From Stutzerimonas balearica DSM 6083 (GTDB lineage Bacteria; Pseudomonadota; Gammaproteobacteria; Pseudomonadales; Pseudomonadaceae), in the NCBI RefSeq assembly GCF_000818015.1, contig NZ_CP007511.1, positions 3,172,501 through 3,236,500 on the forward strand: DNA of 64,000 bases, written 5' to 3'. The position numbers were made by a program, and so were the translations under genes. Positions 1 to 9,165 of this stretch are shown here, piece after piece. Positions within the stretch are counted from its first letter, which is position 1, and the number at the start of each line of letters is the position of its first letter. Under the pieces are notes generated by a model. It saw only the letters and a list, made by a program, of their open reading frames with translations, searched no databases and was not told where the DNA came from.

Positions 1-391
1 CGGTGATCACACGATCAGCGGCCGAGGGCTCGGTGTTCCCCGAGGGATGCTGATGCGCCAGGATCAGCGCCGAAGCGTTGAGCGCCAGCGCACGCTGGAC
101 CACCACCCTCGGATACACCGAAGTCTGGTCGACCGTGCCCTTGAACAGCGGCTCGTAGGCGAGCACCTGGTGCTGGTTGTCGAGAAACACGACGGCGAAG
201 ATTTCGTTCGGCTCCGCGACCAGTTTCAGGCGCAGGTAGTCGCGCACGGCGGCGGGACTGCCCAGCGCCGGACCGGCCTTGAACACGCGGTTCTCCAGCA
301 GGGTGATGGCCTGCTGGATGATCCAGTCTTCGTGCTGGGCGGCGATCAGGGTGAGCGACTCCGGGCGGGAGTCGGCGATGGCAAGAGACAT
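1..391 (-). CDS. radC: RadC-like JAB-domain protein (C-terminal end outside the window)
   Basis: The reading frame starts at ATG 391 behind a GGAGGT ribosome-binding site and runs off the window. The 130 visible residues end in the MPN+/JAMM metal-binding signature [15 protein letters not shown], with the two histidines, serine and aspartate of the zinc site all present. RadC-family proteins are common on ICEs, where their role is unproven; a DNA-repair function has been questioned, and a metal-dependent hydrolase or anti-restriction-type role is possible. It is separated from the upstream thioredoxin-fold gene by 195 bases containing a copy of the repeated structured RNA element. Family assignment is strong; cellular role is open. 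Confidence 0.9.
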   Translation of the reverse strand, partial: MSLAIADSRPESLTLIAAQHEDWIIQQAITLLENRVFKAGPALGSPAAVRDYLRLKLVAEPNEIFAVVFLDNQHQVLAYEPLFKGTVDQTSVYPRVVVQRALALNASALILAHQHPSGNTEPSAADRVIT

Positions 392-547
392 GGCGAACCT
401 CCAATGGATGAGATCGGAGGGCGCCTGCCCCAGGAGGGCACACCCTCCGGGGGACGATGGGGATGGAACAGGTGACGAGCGGGCATCCACCACCGCGGAT
501 GCGGTGGCTGTTCGCGTCAAGGGATGCGATGCGAACGGGTTTCGATC

Positions 548-618
548 AACGCGGACGAGCCGCGCCGCAGCCTTGAAGATCGATGGCTACCTGGGCATGT
601 CACCGGCGACGCCGGCGG
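548..618 (-). ncRNA. Structured RNA-like element, copy 1 (upstream of radC)
   Basis: Read on the minus strand, three hairpins follow one another: a GCCGGC/GCCGGT stem (611-616 with 602-607), a GTAGCC/GGCTGC stem with an ATCTTCAA loop (585-590 with 567-572), and a GCGG/CCGC stem (560-563 with 551-554). The same architecture recurs near 51985, 53505 and 55450 with compensatory base changes. Here the 5' hairpin overlaps the end of the thioredoxin-fold gene, whose stop codon lies at the foot of hairpin 2. Confidence 0.6.
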
Positions 619-1330
619 GCATGTCTGGGGAATGGGCGGGTTCGGCCGCGGTCGTGCTGCCGGCGGCGAGCAGGTCGATGGCCGACAGCAAGGCATCGCC
701 TTCGACGGGACCGTGCAGCAGGAGGGTCTTGCCGGACTCGCGGTCGCGCAGTTGCAGGGCCGGCGTGGCCGCGATGCCCTGCTGTGCTGCTTCCGCCGCC
801 TGGGCACGGATGACGGCATCGGGGCGCTCGCTGTCGAGACAACCCTGCATGGCCGGCGTGAGGTCGGGATAGCGCAGGCCCTCCGGCAGGCCCTGGCCGT
901 CGCCACGGGTGTTTGCGTAGAGCCAGGCCACTGCCTGCCAAAGCGCGGCGTGTCCGCCCGTCTCGCCCGCGCACTCGGCCAGGCGTGCCCCGGCAGTCGC
1001 GGCCGGCTCGTGCATGGACAGCGGCAGGTGGTGCCACTGCCAGTTCACCTCGGGATGGGCGTCGATCCAGCGCTTGAGTTCGGGGAAGTAGGCCCGGCAG
1101 TACGGACACTCCAGGTCGGCGTAGCCGACCACCGTGAAGCGCGCATCGGCACGGCCATACAGCCAGGGCGGGCCAGCCGGTTTCGGCCCCTCGGACCCGG
1201 CGGCGGCCAGGGGCATGGACTCGGTTGCCGGATGCGGCGCGCGCAGCAGCATCCACGAGGCAACCGCAATCGTCACCACGATCAGCAGACCGATCCAGGG
1301 ATGACGGCGGGCGAATGAGGGCAGGCGCAT
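587..1330 (-). CDS. Membrane-anchored DsbA/DsbG-like thioredoxin-fold protein
   Basis: A 247-residue protein with one N-terminal membrane anchor (about residues 12-30) and a periplasmic thioredoxin fold holding the redox motif CPYC at residues 75-78. It probably makes or isomerises disulfides in exported conjugation proteins; several neighbours carry periplasmic cysteines. The ATG at 1330 follows GGGAG and lies 13 bases after the VirB4-type ATPase gene, so it is in the same transcript. The 3' end is unusual: the last codons form the first hairpin of the repeated RNA element, and the TAG stop uses a base that differs from the other three copies. Thiol-disulfide exchange is well supported, substrates are unknown. 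Confidence 0.85.
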   Translation of the reverse strand: MRLPSFARRHPWIGLLIVVTIAVASWMLLRAPHPATESMPLAAAGSEGPKPAGPPWLYGRADARFTVVGYADLECPYCRAYFPELKRWIDAHPEVNWQWHHLPLSMHEPAATAGARLAECAGETGGHAALWQAVAWLYANTRGDGQGLPEGLRYPDLTPAMQGCLDSERPDAVIRAQAAEAAQQGIAATPALQLRDRESGKTLLLHGPVEGDALLSAIDLLAAGSTTAAEPAHSPDMPAGVAGDMPR

Positions 1331-1343
1331 CGTGTCGCTCCCG

Positions 1344-4223
1344 TCAGGCCAACGTATCCAGCGCCAGCGGTTCGATGCCCCGCGCACGGTCGATCTTCTC
1401 GGCCACGCGGAAGGCGGCGTCCAGCTCGCTGATGCCGTGCTGCTGCATCAACTGGAAGCGTTCGGCCTTCTCTTCGGGCTCGGTCATCGCCATCGCCAGG
1501 TAGAGGCTGGGCGGCACGGCGCGGAACAGCACTTCCATCGACTTGGACAGGATGACGCCCTCGCTGAACTTGCCGGCCTCCTTGCGGGCCGAGAGCATCA
1601 GCGCCTTCTGCGAAGCGTTGAGTTCGCGGAAGCGCGCGATCTTCTCGACTTCATCGGGCGGCATCGACAGGCAGATCCACCACTCGATCATGTTGAGCAT
1701 GGGCTCGGCCGCTTTCGGCAGGTCGTCCAGGTTCTGCGTGGCGAGCCAGAACCAGGCGCCGAGCTTGCGCCACATCTTGGTGATCTTGACCACGTAGGGC
1801 GCGAGCAGCGGGTTCTTCGTGATGATGTGGCCTTCGTCCGTCACGTTGATGATCGGGCGGCCCAGGAACTGGTCGCGCTCGGCGATGTTGTTGACGGTGT
1901 TGATGAGCGAGATGTAGGCAATCGAGAGTTGGGCGTTGTAGCCCTCGCGCGCGAAGGTGGCGAGATCCACGATGGTGATGTCCGCCTCGGGCCACGGCGT
2001 GCCGGACCGGTCGAACATCTCGCCGTCCACGCCTTGGCAGAACATGTCCATGGCGTCGGCCATCTCCAGCAGCCGTGCGCGCCGCATCTCAGGCAGCGTG
2101 GCGTCGCGGGCGCGCTCGCGCAGCGCCTCGCGCACGTCGCGGGTCAGTACCGTGCGCTTCTCCGCTACGCAGCGCTGGGCCGCATCGAGGATGCACTGGC
2201 GGATCAGGCTGCGGTCGGCGCGCGTCATGCGCGCTTCTTCCTTGTCCTCGCCGCCGGTGATCATCAGCCGTGCAGTGATCTCCAGTTCGCCGAGCACGTC
2301 ACGCTGCTCATCGCCTTCCACGGCCATGCCGGCATCGGTCTGGTCTTCGTCGAGCGCATCAGCGTCCAGCGTCTGTACCTGGCTCGGCGTATCGACCAGG
2401 CGCCAGGCGTCGGCGAACGGAGCCAGACTGACGCCCGCGCCGGGCGCGAGCTTCACCCGATGCACGGTGAGACCCAGCCGTGCGGCGAAGTCGCCGAACA
2501 GGCCGAAGCTGTTGCCCGCCTCGACGATGAACAGGCGCGGCCGATAGATCGCCGTCACCTGATTCAGGATGTTGTTGAGCGTCGCGCTCTTGCCCGAACC
2601 CGTGGGGCCGAACAGGAACAGATGCGCGTTCATCTGCCGGTCGAGGCGGTTCAACGGATCGAAGGTGATCGGCCCGCCGCCGCGGTTGAAGAACGTGATG
2701 CCCGGATGCCCCGTGCCCTGGCTGCGGCCCCAGACCGGCGCCAGGTTCGCCGCATGTTGCGCGAACATGAGCTGGGTGTACCACTGGCGCTTGTCGGCAG
2801 CCGGATCGAACACGCACGGCAGCCAGCGCAGATAGCTGTTCAGCGGCGCCACCTCGTCTTCCTCGCGCACCGGCTGCAGGCCGGCGTTGAGCATCACGTT
2901 GACGAGCTGCAGGCCGCGCGCATCGAGCTGGGCCAGGTCGCGGCCGCGCAGGTAGAACGCCAGCGCGCCGCGGTAGAGCTTGTGCGCACTGCCGATCAGG
3001 CCGCGCGCCTGCTGCACGTCCTGCCGGGTCTGCTCCGAGGCCAGGGTCTCGCCGACGGCCTTCCTGGCGAGGTGGTTGAGGTGTGCCTCCAGCACGTCCT
3101 GGGGCGTGGCGACCAGCGTCAGGCACATCACCGTGTCCTCGGGCATCTGGTCGAACAGCGCGTTCATGGCGTCGCCGCCCTTGCGCGTCTCGCCCGTCAG
3201 ATGGCCCGTCACGGGTGGCGTGCGCAGGCGATCCATCACGATCACCCGATGCGGCATGCCGTCGAAGAACCACAGGCCGTTCGGCACGTCCGAGCGTGGC
3301 TGGCCGAAGAACAGGCGCTGCGCGAAGTCGGTGCCGCTGGCGAGTTCGATCTCGCCCTCCTCCCGCTCTTCCGGGTAGCGGGTCAGCGCGTAGAAGCGTT
3401 CCCGGTCTTCGGCAGTGGCGCCGAGCAAGGTCGGGTTCGGGTTGAACCAGCGCAGCAGCCAGGCGTGGATGTCCGCCGCGCCGAGACGCCGGGCCTTCAC
3501 GCCGGCATTCGCCAGCCCGCCGACGAGGCGGTCGCAGATCGTGGTCAGCGCCTGCTCGGGCGACTGGCCGCGCCGCGAGGCCGGGGCGGCGGACGTGCGG
3601 CGGTAGACCACCATGCGCACGCGCCGGATCTGGCCGCGCCACGGCAGGCGCGTCACCGTGGTGTCCTCGAACAGGCCACCCGGCTTGGCGATGGCCCGCA
3701 GGTGATGGGCGAAGAAGCGCAGGTAGAAGTCGCTGAACGCGCTGCCCTGCGCACGCGGCTGCAGGTAGTTCGCCAGGGAGCGCAGATAGTTGTCCCAGTC
3801 GGCCTCGTCCTGGGCGTAGAGCTGCACCACCCAAGGGTTGTCGTCCAACTCGTCGAAGGAGTCCTGCAGGGCGTTCTCCAGCGCATCGCGCGCCTGCCAT
3901 AGCCAGGCCATCTCGCGGCCCTCGGTGCCGACCGGCGCCAGTTCGAAGAAGGCCGCCACCGACTGGCCGTCTTCCAGCAACATGCACTTGCTGCCGGGCA
4001 GGTACTCGACCCAGGGCAGCAAGTCCGCGAACGACGGCGCGACGCCATAGAGCGCATCGTGGTCGGCCTGGGTGGCCGGTCTGCGCCGGCCCCGGCCGAG
4101 CGCGCTGCCCGGCTCGGCGACACCCTGTGCCGCCAAGGCCGTTACGTGCCGTGCCCAGGCATCATCGGTCGCATCCGCGGCGTCAGCAGGCGATGCGCCG
4201 GGCTTGCGTGACCACCAGGCCAT
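1344..4223 (-). CDS. Conjugative transfer ATPase, VirB4/TraC type (TIGR03744-like)
   Basis: A 959-residue cytoplasmic ATPase that should power pilus assembly and substrate transfer in the G-type T4SS. The P-loop FGPTGSGKS lies near residue 540, the Walker B segment VTDEGH near residue 790, and a WLATQNLDDLP motor segment follows. The N-terminal half has the extended TraC-like region typical of this family. The start ATG overlaps the stop of the lipoprotein gene by one base (TGATG), indicating translational coupling. Length and motifs match the ICE-specific VirB4 family; I see no truncation. Confidence 0.93.
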   Translation of the reverse strand: MAWWSRKPGASPADAADATDDAWARHVTALAAQGVAEPGSALGRGRRRPATQADHDALYGVAPSFADLLPWVEYLPGSKCMLLEDGQSVAAFFELAPVGTEGREMAWLWQARDALENALQDSFDELDDNPWVVQLYAQDEADWDNYLRSLANYLQPRAQGSAFSDFYLRFFAHHLRAIAKPGGLFEDTTVTRLPWRGQIRRVRMVVYRRTSAAPASRRGQSPEQALTTICDRLVGGLANAGVKARRLGAADIHAWLLRWFNPNPTLLGATAEDRERFYALTRYPEEREEGEIELASGTDFAQRLFFGQPRSDVPNGLWFFDGMPHRVIVMDRLRTPPVTGHLTGETRKGGDAMNALFDQMPEDTVMCLTLVATPQDVLEAHLNHLARKAVGETLASEQTRQDVQQARGLIGSAHKLYRGALAFYLRGRDLAQLDARGLQLVNVMLNAGLQPVREEDEVAPLNSYLRWLPCVFDPAADKRQWYTQLMFAQHAANLAPVWGRSQGTGHPGITFFNRGGGPITFDPLNRLDRQMNAHLFLFGPTGSGKSATLNNILNQVTAIYRPRLFIVEAGNSFGLFGDFAARLGLTVHRVKLAPGAGVSLAPFADAWRLVDTPSQVQTLDADALDEDQTDAGMAVEGDEQRDVLGELEITARLMITGGEDKEEARMTRADRSLIRQCILDAAQRCVAEKRTVLTRDVREALRERARDATLPEMRRARLLEMADAMDMFCQGVDGEMFDRSGTPWPEADITIVDLATFAREGYNAQLSIAYISLINTVNNIAERDQFLGRPIINVTDEGHIITKNPLLAPYVVKITKMWRKLGAWFWLATQNLDDLPKAAEPMLNMIEWWICLSMPPDEVEKIARFRELNASQKALMLSARKEAGKFSEGVILSKSMEVLFRAVPPSLYLAMAMTEPEEKAERFQLMQQHGISELDAAFRVAEKIDRARGIEPLALDTLA

Positions 4224-4657
4224 CAGTAGTCCTCCACGCGCTCGCCCGGCATCGCGTACTGCACGCGCTGGTAGAGCGGGAACACCGTGCTGTAGCCGGG
4301 CACCGGCACCGGGTCGGTGCCCGCCAGGTGCGGGAATACGTACATCACCAGGTCGGGGTTCGGCAGGCGGTGGAACTGGCGGTAAATCTCGTTCTGCGCG
4401 GTACGGGTGTAGCGCGCCTGCATGCCGGGCGTTGCCTGCACAGCGGCCTCGGTCAGCGGCCGGCGCAGGCCCTGGCGCGCATCGAGCAGTTGCCGGGCGG
4501 CTTGGCCGCCGCCCGCGCTGCCGCCGGTCTCCTGATGCCAGATGTCGAGCATGGTGCTGTCGCCGTGCGGCAGCAGCTTCTCCTTGCTGGTAGCGCAGCC
4601 GCCGAGCAGGGTGGCCGCCAGCAGCACGGCGGCCGCGTCAATCCAGATCCGAGGCAT
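4223..4657 (-). CDS. Conjugation lipoprotein (TIGR03751-like)
   Basis: A 144-residue lipoprotein. A hydrophobic signal segment ends in the lipobox LLGGC, so Cys21 should be acylated and the mature protein attached to the outer membrane. The family is a fixed component between the TraB-like protein and the VirB4 ATPase in this ICE class and is presumed to act like a VirB7/TraV stabiliser of the core complex; that role is inferred from position and type. It overlaps the upstream gene by 20 bases and the downstream ATPase gene by one. Confidence 0.9.
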   Translation of the reverse strand: MPRIWIDAAAVLLAATLLGGCATSKEKLLPHGDSTMLDIWHQETGGSAGGGQAARQLLDARQGLRRPLTEAAVQATPGMQARYTRTAQNEIYRQFHRLPNPDLVMYVFPHLAGTDPVPVPGYSTVFPLYQRVQYAMPGERVEDY

Positions 4658-6071
4658 GGGCTTCTCCGGTGCGGTGGTGGACCCGACGCCCCTTGGCGTC
4701 GTAGTCGATGTCGAGCGGCTGCTCCAGATGCACGGCCACCCTGGCGCCAGGCTGCACGTAGACCGCCGCGAAGGCCTGGCCGTAGAGCTTGTTGACCCAA
4801 TCGGCCATGTCGCGCACGCCGCCCGCGAGGATGCGGCCCATCGCTTCGTTGCCGCTGATGCCGACGGTGCCCAGCGAGCCGTTGCTGTTGGCGACCACGG
4901 CCACGCTGCCGTTGTCGGACTTGATGAGCGAGGCCGCGCCGGCGCCGGCCGCGGTGATGAGTGCCTGGCTGCCCAGGTACTGCTGGGCGTTGCTGCGCCG
5001 CTCGCCGCTGACGCAGGGAATGCCGTAGGGGTCGCTGATCCAGCCCAGGCCGCCTTGGATGCTGGCGCCGTTGTGCCCCGAGTTGCCGCCGCTGCTACTG
5101 CCCTTGCTGCTGTCCTCCGGCACCGTGCGGATGGTGCCGTCCTGGAACACGAACGTGACCGAGCGGATTTGCCCGCGCACGCACGAGAGGGTCCAGTCGC
5201 CCGAGGCCGTGCCGCTGACCACGGCGCCGGCGACGTCGGGGATGTCGATGCCGTTGGCCGTGAGGTTGTCCGGGCCGATCAGCACCTTGAACGGGTACGG
5301 GTCGTTGACGGTTCCATCGATCGGTACGCGCCCGATCAGCGCCGTCATGGCAATCGACCCCATGAGCGTGGAGTTCGACGGCACGGTGTACACGGCCCTC
5401 GTGGATGCGCCCACCGCGCGGCTGCCAACGTCGGCGACGGATTCCACCGTGGCCGACAGGCTTTTCTGGGCCGGCCCGAAGCTCGATGGAAAGCCCGGCG
5501 CTTTGCTCCCGCTCGTGGCGTCCACTTTGGCATCGTCGGGCTCGACCCACTGCGTGTTACTGGTGCCGCGGTCGAAGCGCTGGCCGTCACCCTCCTCCAG
5601 CCCCAGCCCGACGGGCAGGTCGGACGGGCCGCCCTTGCCCGCAAGGCCGTCCAGTTGCCGCTGCAGATCCTGCATCAGCCCCTCGGTCTGCTGCCTGTCG
5701 CTGGCCACCTGGGTGCGTTCCTGCTCCAGACGGTTGCGCTCGCCTTCCAGCGCGCTCTGGATGCGTTGGTCGATCGCGCTTTCCCGGGCACGCAGGCGCT
5801 CGTTCTCGGCCTTGTGCTGCTTGTTGTCGCCGAGCGCGCTCTGCAGCTCGGTGCGCAACTGCTTCACCTGGGCCACCAGCGTGGCGACGGTATCGCGCGG
5901 CGTGTCGCCTGCGATGCCCAGGGCTTTCATCTCCTCGGGCGTGAGCGTACTGGCCGCGGCCTTGGGGGCGGGCTGGCCGCCGGGGGCGCCGGAGAACAGT
6001 TTGACGCCGACGAACACCAGCAGCAGCGCCATCGGGATCAGCAGCCACTTGAGCAGCGGATTACTTTTCAT
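4638..6071 (-). CDS. TraB/VirB10-like conjugation protein (TIGR03752-like)
   Basis: A 477-residue protein with an N-terminal membrane segment (about residues 8-27), a long charged coiled coil (about 70-150, heptad-rich with many Glu, Gln and Arg), and a large C-terminal periplasmic domain. This is the layout of a TraB/VirB10 scaffold that spans the envelope. The ATG at 6071 is chosen because GGAGGAG precedes it and an upstream in-frame start would lie inside the previous gene. It overlaps the genes on both sides, so the cluster is one transcript. Confidence 0.9.
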   Translation of the reverse strand: MKSNPLLKWLLIPMALLLVFVGVKLFSGAPGGQPAPKAAASTLTPEEMKALGIAGDTPRDTVATLVAQVKQLRTELQSALGDNKQHKAENERLRARESAIDQRIQSALEGERNRLEQERTQVASDRQQTEGLMQDLQRQLDGLAGKGGPSDLPVGLGLEEGDGQRFDRGTSNTQWVEPDDAKVDATSGSKAPGFPSSFGPAQKSLSATVESVADVGSRAVGASTRAVYTVPSNSTLMGSIAMTALIGRVPIDGTVNDPYPFKVLIGPDNLTANGIDIPDVAGAVVSGTASGDWTLSCVRGQIRSVTFVFQDGTIRTVPEDSSKGSSSGGNSGHNGASIQGGLGWISDPYGIPCVSGERRSNAQQYLGSQALITAAGAGAASLIKSDNGSVAVVANSNGSLGTVGISGNEAMGRILAGGVRDMADWVNKLYGQAFAAVYVQPGARVAVHLEQPLDIDYDAKGRRVHHRTGEAHASDLD

Positions 6072-6975
6072 CGCGCGCTCCTCCGGTCGAGCCGGCCGCG
6101 GCGGCCGGCGGCAGGTTCGCGGTGGCATCGATCGGGCTCAGCGCCGGCAGCAGCGACTCGGCCAGGCCGTGGCCGCGCGTGACCAGGTAGAGCACCGTGG
6201 TGTCGGACGGGGTGCCGGCCGGCCCCAGGTTCGGATGCTGGAAGGTCGCCGCCACGAAGTTCCCCTGCAGGGCGCGCGGGTCGAGGTCGAGCCAACGCGC
6301 CGAGGTGTTGGTGAGGCGCACGGCCGTCACCCACTGGTCTTCCAGGCGCCACGCGGCCAATGCCCGCGCGTGCACCGGCAGCGTCGGCAGCAAGGTGTCC
6401 AGCGCGAGGCCACGGCGCAGGTTCACGCGCCCGATGCCGGCAACCGGCTCGACGGTGCGCAGCGGCGCGTACAGGTTCTGTGCGGCATGGCGCGTCAGCA
6501 CGACCGGTACCGGCGTCTCGCGCCGGGGAACGGATTTGTCTGCGGGCGCGTCGGCCTGCTCGTCCGCGCCGCTTGCCGCACCGCCGCCGTAGCGCTTCGC
6601 GGGGGCTTCCGCTTCCACGATGCGCACCGGCTCCAGCGGCGCCTGACCGTCCTTCGCCGGCTCGGCGGCGATGTCGAGCAGGATCAGCGCGCCGGATTCC
6701 ACGTCCTGCAGTTGCAGCCGCGTGGGCGGAATCGGCTCGCTCGCCCGCAGGTAGATCGCGCCGCCGGCACTCTGCACGCGCAGGTGGTCGCCGACGCTGG
6801 CCGGCACGCCGACGCGCACATTGCGGTCGATGAAGACCACGCGCTCCTGACCGACCACCAGCGGCACCGGCAGGGGCAGGCGCTCCCAGCGCAGGATTTC
6901 CACGGCCTGGCTGGCCGGCACGACACCGAGGATCAGCAGGATGCCGGCCAGGGCCGACCAGTTAACGGACTTCAT
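6061..6975 (-). CDS. TraK/VirB9-like periplasmic conjugation protein (TIGR03749-like)
   Basis: A 304-residue exported protein. The N-terminal signal peptide (about residues 1-24, ending near ASQA) is followed by a beta-rich periplasmic region and a Pro/Ala-rich linker around residues 140-170. Position between the VirB8-like and TraB-like genes matches the TraK/VirB9 slot of the core complex. The start ATG at 6975 overlaps the stop of the upstream gene by four bases. Function is inferred from family and order. Confidence 0.88.
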   Translation of the reverse strand: MKSVNWSALAGILLILGVVPASQAVEILRWERLPLPVPLVVGQERVVFIDRNVRVGVPASVGDHLRVQSAGGAIYLRASEPIPPTRLQLQDVESGALILLDIAAEPAKDGQAPLEPVRIVEAEAPAKRYGGGAASGADEQADAPADKSVPRRETPVPVVLTRHAAQNLYAPLRTVEPVAGIGRVNLRRGLALDTLLPTLPVHARALAAWRLEDQWVTAVRLTNTSARWLDLDPRALQGNFVAATFQHPNLGPAGTPSDTTVLYLVTRGHGLAESLLPALSPIDATANLPPAAAAGSTGGARDEK

Positions 6976-7664
6976 GGGGAGTCTCCCTGCAGGTGGCCGG
7001 AGGCGTTGGCGGGCGCGCCGGCCTGGGTCGGCGTCGGCGGCGGTTCGATGCGCTGGGGTGCGCTGGCGTAGCAGTCCAGCGCCAGGCCGAAGGGGTTGCG
7101 CTCGGGGTCGATGTCCAGCCGGACGACCTTGATGGGGTAGCGCACCAGGGCGCGCTTGACCTGCTCGGAGCCGTAGTATTCGTCCGCGCTCACGTCGAGC
7201 GTGACGATCCAATCGCGGTCGGAAACCACCTTGACGCGCGTGGCCGGAGCGTCGCCATAGCCGCGGCCGGGAATCTCGTAGATGCCGCGCACGCGCTGAC
7301 GCAGCTCGCCACTGGCGCGCCGGTACTCGTAGTCCTGTTGCAGGAAGGCCCGGCAGCTCGGCGTCAGGTAGGCCGACAGCGCACGCAGGTTGCGCGGATA
7401 GTCCTCTTCGCCGTTCGTGGGCCAGCGCTGCATCTGCTGCCAGATGTAGAACGAGAAGGCATACACGCTCTCGGGCGGCACGTCCCACCACTTGCGCGTG
7501 CTGCCCGAGCGCAGGTCCGGCGGCACATGGATGGTCAGACTCTTCGGCGCACTCCACCAGCCGAAGCCGAGCAGCAGCGCCACCACGAACAACGCGCCGG
7601 CCCCCAGGCGCAGCGTCTTCAAGTGCGCCTGCAGGTGCGCAACCTCGTTCTTGAAACGGCTCAC
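6972..7664 (-). CDS. TraE/VirB8-like conjugation protein (TIGR03746-like), GTG start
   Basis: A 230-residue inner-membrane protein with one N-terminal transmembrane segment (about residues 20-37) and a periplasmic domain, as in TraE/VirB8 proteins. The frame is open far upstream, but the product most probably begins at the GTG at 7664 (then SRFKNEVAHL), because AGGAGGG lies at the proper distance and the homologous family starts at this point. It shares a four-base overlap with the next gene and lies 79 bases after the TIGR03750-like gene. Confidence 0.87.
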   Translation of the reverse strand: MSRFKNEVAHLQAHLKTLRLGAGALFVVALLLGFGWWSAPKSLTIHVPPDLRSGSTRKWWDVPPESVYAFSFYIWQQMQRWPTNGEEDYPRNLRALSAYLTPSCRAFLQQDYEYRRASGELRQRVRGIYEIPGRGYGDAPATRVKVVSDRDWIVTLDVSADEYYGSEQVKRALVRYPIKVVRLDIDPERNPFGLALDCYASAPQRIEPPPTPTQAGAPANASGHLQGDSP

Positions 7665-7743
7665 TGAACTACCCTCCTGTCGCTGACGCGACATCCTCCC
7701 CGAGGGAGGTTCGCGCGCCCTTCGGGCGGCCGTGCGGGCGCGC

Positions 7744-8154
7744 TCATGGCGCACCTCGATCGGCGTTGCGCCGGGTCGTCCAATAGCCCGAGCGGGTGAT
7801 GAGGCGCTGGCCGCCCAGGAGCGCTGCCAGCGCCGGGTGCCGCAATGCCAGCCGCCACTGGAGCTGCCGGTACAGCCAGGTGTCGGGCCGGCCGCGCTTC
7901 TGCGCGCGCAGGAAGCCGCCGCCGACGAAGACGCCCAGCGCGATGCCGGCGACGATCAGGGTGGGCACCATGGCGATGGTGTGCGTGAGCCAGGCCAGCG
8001 GCAGGCCGAGCGCGAACCCGGCTGCGGCCGACAGGCCGGCGCAGATCCACAACTCGTCGGCGGTCAGCCCGCGCACGACCACGGGCTGGCGGTTCAGCCG
8101 GTGAGGCAGGAAGGTCACCAGCGTGTCGCGCGGGGTCTCCGAAGGGACGGCCAT
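7744..8154 (-). CDS. TraL-like inner-membrane conjugation protein (TIGR03750-like)
   Basis: A 136-residue protein with a soluble N-terminal part and two adjacent hydrophobic segments (about residues 40-60 and 62-84), followed by a basic C-terminal region. This matches the TraL/VirB3 type of small membrane component, here presumably working with the VirB4-type ATPase. It starts 12 bases after the TIGR03745-like gene, in the same transcript. Confidence 0.87.
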   Translation of the reverse strand: MAVPSETPRDTLVTFLPHRLNRQPVVVRGLTADELWICAGLSAAAGFALGLPLAWLTHTIAMVPTLIVAGIALGVFVGGGFLRAQKRGRPDTWLYRQLQWRLALRHPALAALLGGQRLITRSGYWTTRRNADRGAP

Positions 8155-8166
8155 CGCTTGCCGCCC

Positions 8167-8535
8167 TCACAGCACGCCGGTGGCCTTGGTGAGCAGCCAG
8201 ATGCCGACCACCAGCAGGATCGCGCCCACGGCGACCGTCAGGCCGAACTGGCCCCAGGTGGCGCGGCCGGTGTGGATCTCCGAATAGCGTGTGTAGGCGT
8301 GATAGCAGACACCGACGAACATCGAGGCGACCACGAGCAGCGCGATCAGCAGCACGATGTCGTAGCCGTAGTTCTGCAAGGTCTGCAGGATGCCGCTGCC
8401 CTGGCCGCGCGATGGGTCTTCCATGGTCGGCAGGCCCTGCGCGAAGGCCGACAGCGGCAGGCCCGCGAGCGCCAGCGGCAGCAGCGGAGCGGCGATGCGG
8501 GACGGAATGCGATGGGGTGTCGGTGGCGTGTTCAT
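8167..8535 (-). CDS. Pilin-like small membrane protein (TIGR03745-like)
   Basis: A 122-residue protein with a cleavable signal (ending near SAFA) and two strongly hydrophobic helices separated by a short polar loop (HAYTRYSEIHTG). That is the topology of VirB2/TraA-type pilins, and the position in the cluster fits. A role as pilus subunit is inference; family membership is well supported by length and order. Confidence 0.85.
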   Translation of the reverse strand: MNTPPTPHRIPSRIAAPLLPLALAGLPLSAFAQGLPTMEDPSRGQGSGILQTLQNYGYDIVLLIALLVVASMFVGVCYHAYTRYSEIHTGRATWGQFGLTVAVGAILLVVGIWLLTKATGVL

Positions 8536-8557
8536 GGCGTATGGCCCTTCGTGACGG

Positions 8558-8797
8558 TCAGGAGAGGAGAAAGAAGGTCAGCATCAGGTACATCGCCACG
8601 AAGCGCACGATGACGCCGAGGAACTGACGTTCAGTGATGCGGTGCTCGGCCCAGCCGACGTAGGCGGTGCGCATGGCCCACACGCCCCACAGCAGCAACA
8701 CGGCAAACACGAAAGCGAGCACCACGGCAGAGACGGCCGAAGGCGCAAAGCCGCCGTTGGCCTGGAAGGCGGCGACCTGATCGGCAGAGGGCGTCAT
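8558..8797 (-). CDS. Small membrane conjugation protein (TIGR03758-like)
   Basis: A 79-residue protein with one clear central membrane helix (about residues 22-42) and a hydrophobic C-terminal end that could form a second. It overlaps the RAQPRD gene by four bases and precedes the pilin-like gene by 22. No enzymatic motif is visible. It is a fixed small member of this ICE T4SS set. Confidence 0.85.
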   Translation of the reverse strand: MTPSADQVAAFQANGGFAPSAVSAVVLAFVFAVLLLWGVWAMRTAYVGWAEHRITERQFLGVIVRFVAMYLMLTFFLLS

Positions 8798-9165
8798 GGC
8801 GACGGCTCCTCGTCGTCGGCGCGGTCGCGGCGGACATAGTCGCCGGCCAGCGGGACGGGATCGCGCGGCTGGGCGCGCTGGGGCACGAGGTAGTCCTGCA
8901 GGCCGGCGCGAACGCGCTTCAGGTCTGCGCGCAGTCGGGCGTAGTCGAAGTGATAGCGGGCGCGTTCCTGCGGGGCGGAATTGGCGGCGTGCTCGGCGAG
9001 GCGGTCGATCAGGTTGAGTTGGCGGGCAAGGGCCGCCAGTTGCTCGTGTTCAGCGCTGGCATCGTCGGCCGATGCGGGCGATGCGCTGGCCAGCGCGATG
9101 GTCAGCGCCAAGGCCAGGGCCGGCACACGGCGGCAGGCGGTCGTCAGGTTGCCAAGGGGTGTCAT
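8794..9165 (-). CDS. RAQPRD-family exported ICE protein
   Basis: A 123-residue exported protein. A signal peptide (about 35 residues, ending near ASPASADD) precedes an alpha-helical region, and the family hallmark RAQPRD is intact near the C terminus (QRAQPRDPV). The ATG at 9165 is the first plausible start after the non-coding region. It is the first gene of conjugation block A. Function unknown; it is conserved with the T4SS of this ICE class. Confidence 0.92.
   Translation of the reverse strand: MTPLGNLTTACRRVPALALALTIALASASPASADDASAEHEQLAALARQLNLIDRLAEHAANSAPQERARYHFDYARLRADLKRVRAGLQDYLVPQRAQPRDPVPLAGDYVRRDRADDEEPSP

Noticed and set aside
1332..3902. Very long open frame on the plus strand opposite the VirB4-type gene (856 codons)
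   Set aside because: It is antisense to a gene with clear motifs, is rich in Arg, His and Ala, and has no ribosome-binding site or domain; such frames are expected in high-GC DNA.
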